In this document: one piece after another, positions 47,731-56,651 of the stretch | How the letters are laid out: each line of letters opens with the position of its first letter | How positions within the stretch are numbered: position 1 is the first letter of the stretch | Source of the DNA: Ilumatobacteraceae bacterium | GTDB lineage: Bacteria > Actinomycetota > Acidimicrobiia > Acidimicrobiales > Ilumatobacteraceae | Direction: 5' to 3' | Length of the DNA: 64,000 nt | NCBI GenBank assembly: GCA_018401375.1 | Contig: JAGYKR010000001.1 | Coordinates: forward strand, 62,001-126,000 | The notes under the pieces: model-generated | Told to the model about the DNA's origin: nothing | The model's input: the letters and a program-made list of their open reading frames with translations, nothing else | Database searches by the model: none | Translations under genes and position numbers: made by a program

Positions 47731-48446
47731 ACCCGGACCAACTAGCGGAACTGGAACAAGAGCGCCGGTTCCTTCTCAACTCGCTAAGGGATCTCGATCG
47801 CGAGCATCAGTTTGGTGATGTGGACGAGGTGGATTTTCAGACCTTGCGCGAGGGGTACACGGCCCGGGCTGCTGCGGTGTTACGTGCCATCGAGGACGGC
47901 AAGGCGGCGTTACCAACCCCACCCCAACAACGTCTGTGGCGCACAATCGGCTCGGCAGCGGCGGTGCTTCTCGTGGCGGTTGCCGCTGGAGCGCTCGTGG
48001 CCCAATCATCTGGGCAGCGACTGCCGGGCCAAGAGATGACGGGTTCGATTCCGGGAGATATCGCCAGTCAGCTCGCTCAGGCCCGGATAGTGCTCGGTAC
48101 AGATCCGGTGGCTGCCCAGAACCTCTACACCCAAGTGTTAAGCGAACGCCCCAACCATCCTGAGGCGCTCGCCTACAGCGGATGGTTGTTGGCATTGAAC
48201 TCGATGGGGGCCAGCGAGGATCTCTTTGATACGGCGCTCGAAACAAGTCGCGGACTCTTGGTACGGGCCACCATTGCAGATCCGAACTACGCCGATCCGC
48301 ATTGCTTTATGGCGATCATTGCGGCGCGGATCCAACCGGACCCCGATGCGGTGGCAGGCCACACCGACCGATGTCTGGCAAACAATCCGCCTGCAGACAT
48401 GCGGGGACTGCTCGAAGCACTGGTGCTCAGCCCGGACGCAGATTGA
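47727..48446 (+). CDS. ccmI: CcmI-like TPR protein
   Basis: 239 residues. LEQERRFLLNSLRDLDREHQ then a membrane span (LWRTIGSAAAVLLVAVAAGA) and an external TPR region (DPVAAQNLYTQVLSERPNHP, EALAYSGWLL). CcmI recruits apocytochromes through TPR contacts. Start GTG 47727 overlaps the ccmH stop. Last gene of the ccm operon; it converges with the SixA-like gene. Confidence 0.85.
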   Translation: MNPDQLAELEQERRFLLNSLRDLDREHQFGDVDEVDFQTLREGYTARAAAVLRAIEDGKAALPTPPQQRLWRTIGSAAAVLLVAVAAGALVAQSSGQRLPGQEMTGSIPGDIASQLAQARIVLGTDPVAAQNLYTQVLSERPNHPEALAYSGWLLALNSMGASEDLFDTALETSRGLLVRATIADPNYADPHCFMAIIAARIQPDPDAVAGHTDRCLANNPPADMRGLLEALVLSPDAD

Positions 48447-48455
48447 ATCTGAGGG

Positions 48456-48929
48456 TCATGGTCGGCCCACTTTCGGGCGATCCCACCAGGTTGCCGACAG
48501 CCATTCACCTTCGGGTGATTTCTCGATCACCCACACGGAGGCTTTACGAAAACCGGTGGGACCAGAGATCGTCATGTGGCGGCGCATCATCGCCTCGATC
48601 ACAGCCGGGATCAGATCCCCGTGGCTGCACACCACAGACCCGGGGCTCAGTCCTTCGCACATGGTGAGGGCCGCCTCGAAACTTCGTCCCTCCCCGAACT
48701 CATCGTGAACGCTGACATTGGTGTGGAGTCTTTGAGCAAGAGGATCGAGAGTCTGGATGCAACGCAGATACGGGCTCGAGTGCAAGGCGGTAGCCCCGGC
48801 CCTGGCCAGTCGTTCGGCGAGGGCAGATGCTTGTTTTCGGCCCTTGGCGTCGAGTGGACGGATGAGGTCTGCAGCCGGATCGTCGAGGGCCACTCCCGCT
48901 GACGCGTGGCGGACCAAGAAAAGGGTCAT
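48456..48929 (-). CDS. Histidine phosphatase family protein (SixA-like)
   Basis: 157 residues. MTLFLVRHASAG has the catalytic RH motif, ATALHSSPYLRCIQT the second Arg and VVCSHGDLIPAVIE the second His, so it looks active. SixA removes phosphate from phosphohistidine; other members act on small metabolites. ATG 48929 shares ATGA with the upstream DUF4328 gene. Confidence 0.88.
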   Translation of the reverse strand: MTLFLVRHASAGVALDDPAADLIRPLDAKGRKQASALAERLARAGATALHSSPYLRCIQTLDPLAQRLHTNVSVHDEFGEGRSFEAALTMCEGLSPGSVVCSHGDLIPAVIEAMMRRHMTISGPTGFRKASVWVIEKSPEGEWLSATWWDRPKVGRP

Positions 48930-49705
48930 CGAAGTGTGGCGAGTTCGCCGGTGAGTCTGCGGTGTCGGGCTACGAGGGCTCGAATCAGGAGTACGTAGGC
49001 CACCGCAGCAATCGCCGTGGCCACACTGGATGCAAGGGTCACCCAGTACTGCTCGGCGAGGATGGTGGCCACGGCCCGAGTGTCGGTGGCCATCAGGCCG
49101 GCATTCACCACGCTGACTCCTAACACGACGGCCAATGGGATCGGGACCAGCCCAAAAAACACCCACCACAGGGTGAAAGAAAAGGGCACGGGATCACCGG
49201 AGGTGCGCCAGTCAGAGTCAGCTGTGAGGCCGGGCTCGGAGGCCTTCCAGAGCTCACGAAACATCAGCCACGGGATCACATAGAACACCCCAGGCGGAAG
49301 GAACCATCCGGCGATCGCCCATGGCGGTCCCCAGGTCGTGCTGCGGTCCAGATCCCGCAGGTTGCGAGCCATCTTGAACATCAAGATGAAGGTCAAAGCA
49401 GCGATCGCTACCTGCCCTGCAGAAGCGAGGGCACCAGCACCCGAGGCTGATGAGTAGGCGTCGATGAACATTTCCTCGGAGATCTGACCGTCGAGGAAGT
49501 TACGGGCATCGGAACGCGCTCCCGCTTGGGTGATTCCCGACAGTAACGAGGCGACTCCGACGATGGAGGTCAAGATCACAATCGTGGACCCGAGTCCCGA
49601 CACCTTGCGCAAGCGAGGATCACTCGATTCGGCCGGTGGACCCGTGGGCGGGTCGAAGGCCGGTGGGGGAGGTGGCGGAGGTGGGGGCGGTCGATGATCG
49701 CTCAC
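48926..49705 (-). CDS. DUF4328-like membrane protein with polyproline N-terminus
   Basis: 259 residues. A run of ten Pro directly after MSDHR, then about six membrane spans. DLDRSTTWGPPWAIAGWFLP resembles the conserved loop of DUF4328 proteins, whose function is unknown. TACGGT lies six bases before GTG 49705. Coupled to the histidine phosphatase gene. Confidence 0.72.
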   Translation of the reverse strand: MSDHRPPPPPPPPPPAFDPPTGPPAESSDPRLRKVSGLGSTIVILTSIVGVASLLSGITQAGARSDARNFLDGQISEEMFIDAYSSASGAGALASAGQVAIAALTFILMFKMARNLRDLDRSTTWGPPWAIAGWFLPPGVFYVIPWLMFRELWKASEPGLTADSDWRTSGDPVPFSFTLWWVFFGLVPIPLAVVLGVSVVNAGLMATDTRAVATILAEQYWVTLASSVATAIAAVAYVLLIRALVARHRRLTGELATLR

Positions 49706-49711
49706 GGATTT

Positions 49712-49717
49712 ACCGTA
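49712..49717 (-). promoter_or_regulatory. -10-like TACGGT for the DUF4328 gene (leaderless)
   Basis: TACGGT, six-base spacer, GTG 49705. Confidence 0.45.
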
Positions 49718-49756
49718 TCGGCTGGGAGTTCTGCTCGGTGCCTGATCCTGAGCGGA

Positions 49757-50902
49757 TCAGATCACCTTGAGTTGCGGACTGAAGACCTTCTTGGGCTTCA
49801 GTTCGGTGGCGATGCGGGAGGCGATCGCTTGAAAGGCTTGAGCAGATTCGCTCTCCGGGTCCACTGCTGTGATCGGACGGCCGTTGTCCCCACCCTCGCG
49901 CAGCGCCGGGACGAGCGGCAGGCTGCCGAGCAACGGGACGTTGAGTTCCGTCGCCAACAGTTGACCTCCACCGCTACCGAAGATCTCATAGCGCTCCCCG
50001 TCGTTCCCGGTGAACCACGACATGTTCTCAATAACACCACGCACGGGGAGATTGACCTTTTCGGCCATTGCAGCGGAGAGGCGGGCCACCTTTTGAGCCG
50101 CAGGCTGTGGGGTGGTCACCACGTACACCTCACCGCGGGGGAGATAGCCCGCCAGGCTGAGGGCGATATCGCCGGTCCCGGGAGGCATGTCCACGAGGAG
50201 GAAATCGGGTTCATCCCAGTACACGTCGGTGAGGAACTGCTCGAGGGCCTTATGCAACATCGGTCCACGCCAGATGACCGCTTGGCCCTCCGGCACGAAA
50301 TAGCCAATGGAAATGCAGCGCACGCCCCACTGCTCCGGCGGAAGCAGCATCTGGTCGATGACCACTGGATCACGGTCGGTGCCGAGCATCCGGGGAATGG
50401 AGTAGCCGTAGATATCGGCATCCACCACGCCCACCGAATACCCCTGGGAGGCGAGGGCGACGGCGAGGTTCGTGGTCACACTCGACTTGCCGACGCCGCC
50501 TTTGCCCGAGGCGATGAGGAGTGGGCGGGTCTTGGAGCCGGGTTGGGAAAAGGGGATCTCTCGCCCTTCGGCATGGCCATGTGCCGGTGCGTTACCAGCG
50601 GTACCGGAGGGGTTTCCATGCAGTTTCTTGCGGAGTTCCTCACGCTCAGAATCGGTCATCACCGTGAACTCAAGATCCATACGGGTGACCCCGTCGAGGG
50701 CGACGACAGCTTCGTTGACCCGTTTGGTGATCTCGTTGCGAAGTGGACAGCCGGCGACGGTCAATGCCACGAGCACCGCCACGGAACCGTCGGGGCGCAC
50801 CTCCACGTTGCGCAGCATCCCAATATCCACGATGGAACGATGAAGTTCGGGGTCTTCCACGGGCCGGAGGGCTTCAATCACGTCAGCAGAGGTCACAGCC
50901 AT
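49757..50902 (-). CDS. mrp: Mrp/NBP35 (ApbC) family iron-sulfur cluster carrier ATPase
   Basis: 381 residues. N-terminal MIP18/DUF59 domain (VIEALRPVEDPELHRSIVD) and a deviant Walker A P-loop (LLIASGKGGVGKSSVTTNLA). LLVDMPPGTGDIALSLA is Walker B. Mrp proteins hold and deliver [4Fe-4S] clusters; the classic CxxC of some Mrp members is not present in the region I read. ATG 50902 is chosen; the longer frame upstream is antisense to the regulator gene at 51024, a SufR-like divergent neighbour. Confidence 0.9.
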   Translation of the reverse strand: MAVTSADVIEALRPVEDPELHRSIVDIGMLRNVEVRPDGSVAVLVALTVAGCPLRNEITKRVNEAVVALDGVTRMDLEFTVMTDSEREELRKKLHGNPSGTAGNAPAHGHAEGREIPFSQPGSKTRPLLIASGKGGVGKSSVTTNLAVALASQGYSVGVVDADIYGYSIPRMLGTDRDPVVIDQMLLPPEQWGVRCISIGYFVPEGQAVIWRGPMLHKALEQFLTDVYWDEPDFLLVDMPPGTGDIALSLAGYLPRGEVYVVTTPQPAAQKVARLSAAMAEKVNLPVRGVIENMSWFTGNDGERYEIFGSGGGQLLATELNVPLLGSLPLVPALREGGDNGRPITAVDPESESAQAFQAIASRIATELKPKKVFSPQLKVI

Positions 50903-51023
50903 GGGTCTTAGTCTGGAGGCCCGTGCCTCGATTTGCACTACAGGGATAGTAGAATTGCCCCCGTCGGCGTTTCTGCTGATCTGACTTTGATATTTCACCG
51001 TTTTTCTTTCATCACTTTTCCTT

Positions 51024-51764
51024 ATGGGTTCCAACGCCTCTTTCACCGCCACCGTGTCGGCCATCACCGACGCCTTCGGCGACCCGACGCGGCGAAGAAT
51101 CTTTTTGTTCCTGCGCGATAGCGGTGGGCGCTCTGCGGAGGGAGGCGGTGTCACCGCAGCGGCCGTGGCCACCGAAGTGGGAGTGCACCCGAATGTGGCC
51201 CGCCACCACCTCGACAAGTTGGCGGCAGGCGGATACGTGGAGGTGTCCACAAGCAGGATCGAAGGCGGTGGGGCGGGCCGACCCTCCAAGCGCTATTCGG
51301 CAGTGGAGGGTGTGCTCACCGATTTCCCGGTGCGCAGCGATGACCTTGTGCTCTCTCTGCTCGGGCGGACCCTCGCCCATTTGCCGGCTGATCTCGCCGA
51401 GAAGATGGCCGAGGAGGTCGGCGCAGAATACGGCCGGGCGATGGCGGCTGGGCTGTCCGGAGAAGACTTCGCTGCCGGACATCGCTCGGTGCGGTCGGCT
51501 GTGGGAGCAGTGGCTGATGCCCTCAGTGCCCACGGTTTTGCAGCCCACGCAGAAAGCCGTAACGATCAGTTGAAGATCATCAATAACCACTGCCCGTTCG
51601 GCGATGTGGCGATCGAGCATCCGGTGATCTGCGCAGTGGATCGTGGCATGGTGCGCGGGATGCTGACCGCGCTGTGTGGGGATGATCGCAACCTGCTGAG
51701 TGGATCGATTGCCACGGAGTCATCGATCGCCCTCGGTGACAGCTTTTGCACCACCCGGGTCTGA
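51024..51764 (+). CDS. SufR-like iron-sulfur-sensing HTH regulator
   Basis: 246 residues. N-terminal winged helix (DPTRRRIFLFLRDSG, VGVHPNVARHHLDKL) and C-terminal cysteines 190, 203 and 218 (Cx12Cx14C; NNHCPFGDVA, PVICAVDRGM, LTALCGDD), plus Cys242. This pattern matches SufR, a [4Fe-4S] repressor of iron-sulfur assembly genes. It diverges from mrp; no suf operon lies in the window, so it probably controls mrp and/or itself (inference). Confidence 0.8.
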   Translation: MGSNASFTATVSAITDAFGDPTRRRIFLFLRDSGGRSAEGGGVTAAAVATEVGVHPNVARHHLDKLAAGGYVEVSTSRIEGGGAGRPSKRYSAVEGVLTDFPVRSDDLVLSLLGRTLAHLPADLAEKMAEEVGAEYGRAMAAGLSGEDFAAGHRSVRSAVGAVADALSAHGFAAHAESRNDQLKIINNHCPFGDVAIEHPVICAVDRGMVRGMLTALCGDDRNLLSGSIATESSIALGDSFCTTRV

Positions 51765-51846
51765 ACAGATCCCCGTTCATTCGATCTCCCGGGGATTCTG
51801 ATCGAGATCACTTGAGCCCGAGATCATGATTCGGTCTCTGGGCGGG

Positions 51847-51852
51847 TACCTT
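51847..51852 (+). promoter_or_regulatory. -10-like TACCTT for the DUF3107 gene (leaderless)
   Basis: TACCTT, six-base spacer, GTG 51859. Confidence 0.45.
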
Positions 51853-51858
51853 CTGGGT

Positions 51859-52089
51859 GTGGACGTACGTATCGGAGTGACCCAATCCCCCCGCGAACTG
51901 GCCTTTGAGGTGGATGAATCCACTCATGCGGAGGTGACTGCCGCTGTGGAAGCAGCGCTGTCGGGAGCCACCGACATCTTATGGATCACCGAGAAGCGTG
52001 GCCGGCGCATCGCCGTGGCCTCAGCCAAGATCGCCTACGTAGAACTCGGCGTGCCTGACGGTGAGCGCCGCATCGGCTTCGGAGGGTGA
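51859..52089 (+). CDS. DUF3107 family small protein
   Basis: 76 residues. VRIGVTQSPRELAFEVDES, ILWITEKRGRRIAVASAKIAYVELG and the glycine-ended C-terminus match DUF3107, a short actinobacterial family of unknown function. GTG 51859 is preferred over ATG 51826 because it gives the family length and follows TACCTT. Overlaps the ArsA-type gene by 29 bases. Confidence 0.85.
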   Translation: MDVRIGVTQSPRELAFEVDESTHAEVTAAVEAALSGATDILWITEKRGRRIAVASAKIAYVELGVPDGERRIGFGG

Positions 52090-53086
52090 CCTGTCAACCT
52101 CCGGTCTGCACCTGTTCGACCGCGAGCTGATCTTCGTCACCGGTAAAGGTGGGGTGGGTAAGACCACCGTTGCGGCTGGTCTCGCACGGGTTGCCGCTCG
52201 CAGCGGTCGACGGACCCTGATCTGCGAGATGGACGCCAAGGGAGATCTCGGACCCGCCGTGATTGACCCGGCGGGCGATGGCGTTTCTGGCGCTGGGTCG
52301 GAGCGCATTGCATTGGGATTCACTCCCACTGAAGTGGCTCCGAATCTGTGGGCGATGGCGATGAACACCGAGGATTCCCTCCGAGAGTATCTGCGGTTGT
52401 TTCTGCGGATTCCCTTGGTTGGCCGCATCGGATCGTTGGCCAGCACCTTTGACTTTGTGGCCTCGGCAGCCCCCGGGGTCAAAGAGATTCTGGCGGTAGG
52501 CAAGCTGTGTCACGAGGTTCGTCAAGGTAACTACGACCTCGTGATCGTCGATGCCGAAGCCTCGGGTCACATCGTGGCTCAGATCGGCGCTCCGATCGTG
52601 ATCCGTGAACTTGTTGCCCTCGGACCGATTCGAGATCAAACCGCTTGGATGTCGGAGATCCTCACCGATCCTCGCCGCACCGCAGTGATCGCCGTGACTA
52701 CCCCCGAAGAGATGGCGGTCATTGAGACCGTGGAGTTAGCACAGCGATTGCGGTCTCAGGCGGGCGTTGATCTGTCGATGGTGGTGGCGAATCGGGTGCT
52801 TCCGGCGCTGTTTGATCGGCGACGCCTCGATCTGTTGGACCGGATCGGGCCGCTGATCCCGATCGACAGCGAATGGGGACGGATCGTGGCCTCGGCCTCT
52901 TCTGCCGATCGTCGCCGGCGGGTGGGAGCAGGGCACCTCGACGATCTGCGCTCTCGTTTGGTGGAGTCGAGTTTCGGTGATGTCGAGACCCTCAATCTCC
53001 CAGAGATCCGGTTCGATCTGGCCGGACCGACAGTGGTGTGCGCAGTGAGTTCCGCCCTCGCCGGAGAGCTTGATGTTGAGTTCTGA
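52061..53086 (+). CDS. ArsA/GET3-family ATPase, first of a pair
   Basis: 341 residues. FVTGKGGVGKTTVAAGLARV is the deviant Walker A P-loop; NYDLVIVDAEASGHIVAQIG holds the switch region. Tandem ArsA-type ATPases of Actinobacteria (Rv3679-Rv3680 in M. tuberculosis) are thought to form a heterodimer that handles anions, membrane proteins or glycerol-related stress; no arsenic genes are here. Start GTG 52061 overlaps DUF3107, and the stop overlaps the second ATPase gene. Confidence 0.88.
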   Translation: MSAASASEGDLSTSGLHLFDRELIFVTGKGGVGKTTVAAGLARVAARSGRRTLICEMDAKGDLGPAVIDPAGDGVSGAGSERIALGFTPTEVAPNLWAMAMNTEDSLREYLRLFLRIPLVGRIGSLASTFDFVASAAPGVKEILAVGKLCHEVRQGNYDLVIVDAEASGHIVAQIGAPIVIRELVALGPIRDQTAWMSEILTDPRRTAVIAVTTPEEMAVIETVELAQRLRSQAGVDLSMVVANRVLPALFDRRRLDLLDRIGPLIPIDSEWGRIVASASSADRRRRVGAGHLDDLRSRLVESSFGDVETLNLPEIRFDLAGPTVVCAVSSALAGELDVEF

Positions 53087-54347
53087 ACCTGTTCAGCAGC
53101 GAACGGGCACCTCGCCGAGGACCGAATACCTCTGGTCCGGAGCCAAAGTGCTGATGGTGGCCGGTCCGGGAGGGGTGGGCAAGACGTCCATGGCCGCCGC
53201 CCTCGGACTCGCCGCGGCGATCAGCGATGAAACCAAAGTGTTGGTGTTGACGGTGGATCCGGCTCGGCGTCTTGCCGATGCCCTCGGCATCGATCTGCCC
53301 GGCCAGCAGGTGACCAGGATTACCGATGAAGTTGCGGCGGCCGCTGGAGTTGAACTGCGGGGCGAACTGTGGGCCGGGATGCTCGACGTCCGGGCAGGTT
53401 GGGACGAACTGATCGGTCGCCATGCCCCGACCCCGGAGATCGCCGAGCGGATTCTGGCTCACCCCCTGTACGCGAACTTGACCCGTCGGTTTGTTCACAG
53501 CCATGACTATCTGGCGATGGAACGCCTCCATGAGGTGACGGCGAGCGGGGAGTATGACCTCGTCATCTTGGATACCCCGCCCTCACGCAATGCCCTTGAT
53601 CTCCTCGATGCTCCTCAGCGCATGCAGGAGTTTTTCGGATCACGATTGATCAGGTGGCTGACTGTGCCGGCCCGATCACGGGTGGCCAATCTGGTCTCCC
53701 AGCCCTTTCAGGCGGTAGCAGATCGCTTGCTTGGGGCCGGATTCCTGTCCGATATCACAGAGTTCTTCGGTCTGTTTCAGACCTTGGAAGAGGGTTTCGT
53801 GCGCCACGCCGTAGAGGTGGAGGCTCAGATGGCCGCACCTGAGACCCGGTTCGTTGTGGTGGCCACTGCAGAGGTCGCACCGGTCCATGAAGCGCGGTAC
53901 CTGATCGACGAACTCGCTCGGCGCAAACTCCACCTCGGGGGAGTGCTCGCTAACCGGATGACCAGTAGCCACGCACCCGGTGAGGTAGTGGGTGGTCCGA
54001 AATCACGGTGGGAGGCCGGTCGGATCGAAGGTAGTGAGGACGTGGCGGCCCTTGCCGAACGGCTCGTCGCCAGTCTCGGCACGACGGGTGATCCGCCGGA
54101 GGTGGATGTGATGCGATCGATGCTTGCGCAGTTACACAGCCGGGCCGCAGAGATCGCCGAACTCTCCGCCCAACAGGAGCGTCTGATCGCCGAGCTCGAG
54201 GTTGGGGTCCCTTCGGTGCTGCGCTGCCCCATACTGGACCGCGATGTGCAAGATCTCTCCGATCTCGCTTCTCTGGCTGGTTACCTGATCGGCGAAACAG
54301 CCACCGCCGGGTCCTCCGACGGACCGATCTCCCCAAGTGAAAGTTGA
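53073..54347 (+). CDS. ArsA/GET3-family ATPase, second of a pair
   Basis: 424 residues. P-loop MVAGPGGVGKTSMAAALGLA; switch segment YDLVILDTPPSRNALDLLD, with the DTPP(S/T) signature of the family; a helical C-terminal half. Probably forms a heteromeric ATPase with the product of 52061. ATG 53073 is preferred over TTG 53070. Overlaps the preceding gene by 14 bases; the next gene begins within its end. Confidence 0.88.
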   Translation: MLSSEPVQQRTGTSPRTEYLWSGAKVLMVAGPGGVGKTSMAAALGLAAAISDETKVLVLTVDPARRLADALGIDLPGQQVTRITDEVAAAAGVELRGELWAGMLDVRAGWDELIGRHAPTPEIAERILAHPLYANLTRRFVHSHDYLAMERLHEVTASGEYDLVILDTPPSRNALDLLDAPQRMQEFFGSRLIRWLTVPARSRVANLVSQPFQAVADRLLGAGFLSDITEFFGLFQTLEEGFVRHAVEVEAQMAAPETRFVVVATAEVAPVHEARYLIDELARRKLHLGGVLANRMTSSHAPGEVVGGPKSRWEAGRIEGSEDVAALAERLVASLGTTGDPPEVDVMRSMLAQLHSRAAEIAELSAQQERLIAELEVGVPSVLRCPILDRDVQDLSDLASLAGYLIGETATAGSSDGPISPSES

Positions 54348-54352
54348 ATACG

Positions 54353-55621
54353 ATGCTCGAACTCCGTCCGCAGGTCGCTGCTGACCTCCCCGAGGTTGGC
54401 TCGCGGCGACTGGCCGTGCGGCTCACGGCTGACGCTTTAACCCATGTGCGGCGCGGCAGTCCGTGGGTCTTTGAAGGGTCGGTGGAATCGCTCAGCCTCA
54501 CCGGCGATGAGCAACCCGGGGATTTGGCGGTGGTCTTTGATGCGCGTCGCGAGTTCGTAGCGATCGGACTGTGGGATCCGGCCTCACTGATTCGGATCAA
54601 GATGCTCCACGCCGGTGCCCCCGTCCAGATCGATGCTGATTTTTGGTTGCAGCGGGTCACGGCCGCGCTCGATCGTCGAGCCACTTTGAGCGAGGATGCC
54701 GACACCGATGCTTACCGCTTGATCCACGGAGAAAACGACGGGTTTCCCGGCCTTGTGGTGGATCGTTACGCCACCACCTTGGTGGTCAAGATCTACTCGC
54801 CAATCTGGTGGCCGCACCTCAAAGCGGTACTGACACCGTTGTTGGCAGCGGAGTTGCCAACTCGGGTGGTCCTGCGTCTGGCTCGATCAGTGACAGCGCC
54901 CTCAGAACATCTCGACGACGGTTCCACCTTGGTGGGTGAGCCGAGCCAGACCCCGGTGGTGATCCGTGAGCGCGGCCTCCAACTTGAGGCCGATGTAGTG
55001 ACAGGCAACAAGACCGGGCACTTCCTTGATCAGCGCGATAACCGGTCTCTGGTGCGAGCGTCGGTTGGGGCCTATCCCAAGGGCGCAGAAGTCCTCGATG
55101 TGTTCTCCCACACGGGCGGATTCGCGTTGTCTGCTGCGGCCGGTGGGGCCCGTAAGGTCCACATGGTGGACGTGAGCGCCGCTGCCCTCGAGGCAGCGAC
55201 TCGTAACTTCACTCTCAATCGCCACATCCACGCCGTGCGTGACTGCCAGGTCCGCACCACCGTCGGCGATGCATTTGAGGTGCTCGCACAGTTACGTGCC
55301 GATGACTACAGCTTCGATGTGGTGATTCTCGATCCCCCCTCCTTTGCTCATGCCGAACGCAACGTGGCTAAGGCCGAACAGGCTTACTTTCGTTTAACTC
55401 AGGCCGGCCTGCGGTTACTGCGCCCCGGTGGCCTGCTCGTTCAGGCCTCGTGTTCCAGCCGGATCGATGATGAAAGCTTTTACCGGATCGTTCATGAGGC
55501 TGCGGTGCACGCCAGGCGGGATCTGGTTGAGATCCGTCGCACCGGACACCCGATCGATCATCCTGTGGGTTTTGAGTACGGGGCGTACCTCAAAGCGGTG
55601 TTCGCCCGGGCTCGTAACTGA
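54353..55621 (+). CDS. RlmI-like class I rRNA (cytosine-C5) methyltransferase
   Basis: 422 residues. N-terminal PUA-like domain (RRGSPWVFEGSVESL), EEHD-like middle and C-terminal SAM domain: AEVLDVFSHTGGFALSAAAG (motif I), KVHMVDVSAAALEAA, VVILDPPSFAHAERNVAKAE (motif IV, DPP) and VQASCSSRIDDE. RlmI methylates 23S rRNA C1962 in E. coli; the same target is likely but unproven. ATG 54353 or TTG 54344. The 3' end overlaps aguA by 32 bases, tail to tail. Confidence 0.88.
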   Translation: MLELRPQVAADLPEVGSRRLAVRLTADALTHVRRGSPWVFEGSVESLSLTGDEQPGDLAVVFDARREFVAIGLWDPASLIRIKMLHAGAPVQIDADFWLQRVTAALDRRATLSEDADTDAYRLIHGENDGFPGLVVDRYATTLVVKIYSPIWWPHLKAVLTPLLAAELPTRVVLRLARSVTAPSEHLDDGSTLVGEPSQTPVVIRERGLQLEADVVTGNKTGHFLDQRDNRSLVRASVGAYPKGAEVLDVFSHTGGFALSAAAGGARKVHMVDVSAAALEAATRNFTLNRHIHAVRDCQVRTTVGDAFEVLAQLRADDYSFDVVILDPPSFAHAERNVAKAEQAYFRLTQAGLRLLRPGGLLVQASCSSRIDDESFYRIVHEAAVHARRDLVEIRRTGHPIDHPVGFEYGAYLKAVFARARN

Positions 55622-56651
55622 CGGGCTTGCAAACAGCCGGAATCTGCTGGGTAATGCAATGGATACCACCACCCCCGTAGGCGAGGATCGGTCCCACTGC
55701 GAGCCCGATCACCTGCCGATCAGGAAATTCCGAGGCGATCATTTCCAAGATCTCTGAATCCGCAGGGTGGTCGGTGGTGGGGACAAGAACGAGGCCGTTG
55801 GCCACATAAAAGTTCAGATAGGGCACCGAAACCAACCGCCGGGCAAACTCCACCTCAGGCAGAACCGGGATCTCGATCACCTGCAATGGTTCGCCTCGGT
55901 GATTGCGACACCCGTTGAGCCAGCGTCGATTGATAGCCAGTCGGTCATGGTCAGGGCTCGTGGGGTCAGCGCAGGTCTGCAAGAGCATCTGGCCCGATGG
56001 AGCGAAGGCGGCGAGATTGTCCACATGGCCATCGGTGTCACAATCCCGGCTGAGGCCATAAGGCAGCCAGACCACCTCGGCCATCCCTGTGGCTTCGAGC
56101 AGGATCCCTTCGATCTGGCCGCGCCCCAAAGTGGGATTCCGGTTGGGGTTCAGCAAGCATTGGCTCGTGGTCACCACAAGGTTGTGTCCGTTGGTGATGA
56201 TCGATCCGCCTTCGAGCACCATCGGCATCGACACGGTTGGTTCCTCGCGAAGAGCACACCATTGGGCGGCAAGGCCTGCGTCACGTTCGTGGGGATACTT
56301 GCCCCCGTAACCGTTGAACTGCCAGAGCGTGGCCCGACGGGTCGTGCCGGCGGCATCGAGTTGGTACATGGGTCCGGTATCACGCACCCAGGAGTCGTCA
56401 CACTCGAGGCTTCGAACGTCAACATCAGGGCCACACAGGCGGCGGGCCTCATCGAGTTGGGAGACGGGGGTGAGCATCGTTACCGGCTCATAGCGAGCGA
56501 TCAAGCGGGCAATCTCGGCATGAGCATCACGTGCTGCGCTGACGAGCGGTCCGTAGACCCCGTCGTCGGTGGGCCATGCGATCAATGTGCGTTCATGGGG
56601 TTCATGCTCAGCAGGCATCCGCCATGAAGATGCTGTGATCGCGGGTTTCAT
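55590..56651 (-). CDS. aguA: Agmatine deiminase
   Basis: 353 residues. Converts agmatine to N-carbamoylputrescine and ammonia. RMPAEHEPHERTLIAWP, CDDSWVRDTGP, VLEGGSIITNGH, DTDGHVDNLAAF and GGGGIHCITQQIP (catalytic Cys) cover the whole family. ATG 56651 is chosen: the frame has ATGs at 56678 and 56675 too, but 56641-56668 is a 14-bp tandem duplication of an ATGA stop/start junction, and 56651 is the in-frame copy. aguB ends at 56662. Confidence 0.93.
   Translation of the reverse strand: MKPAITASSWRMPAEHEPHERTLIAWPTDDGVYGPLVSAARDAHAEIARLIARYEPVTMLTPVSQLDEARRLCGPDVDVRSLECDDSWVRDTGPMYQLDAAGTTRRATLWQFNGYGGKYPHERDAGLAAQWCALREEPTVSMPMVLEGGSIITNGHNLVVTTSQCLLNPNRNPTLGRGQIEGILLEATGMAEVVWLPYGLSRDCDTDGHVDNLAAFAPSGQMLLQTCADPTSPDHDRLAINRRWLNGCRNHRGEPLQVIEIPVLPEVEFARRLVSVPYLNFYVANGLVLVPTTDHPADSEILEMIASEFPDRQVIGLAVGPILAYGGGGIHCITQQIPAVCKPVSYEPGRTPL

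Noticed and set aside
50903-51289. Open-frame extension of mrp upstream of 50902
   Set aside because: It covers the promoter region and the antisense of the SufR-like gene; homology begins at MAVTSADVIEALRP.
52061-54347. Arsenic resistance operon
   Set aside because: Two ArsA-type ATPases are present, but there is no ArsB, ArsC, ArsD or ArsR. This pairing matches the actinobacterial Rv3679-Rv3680 type instead.
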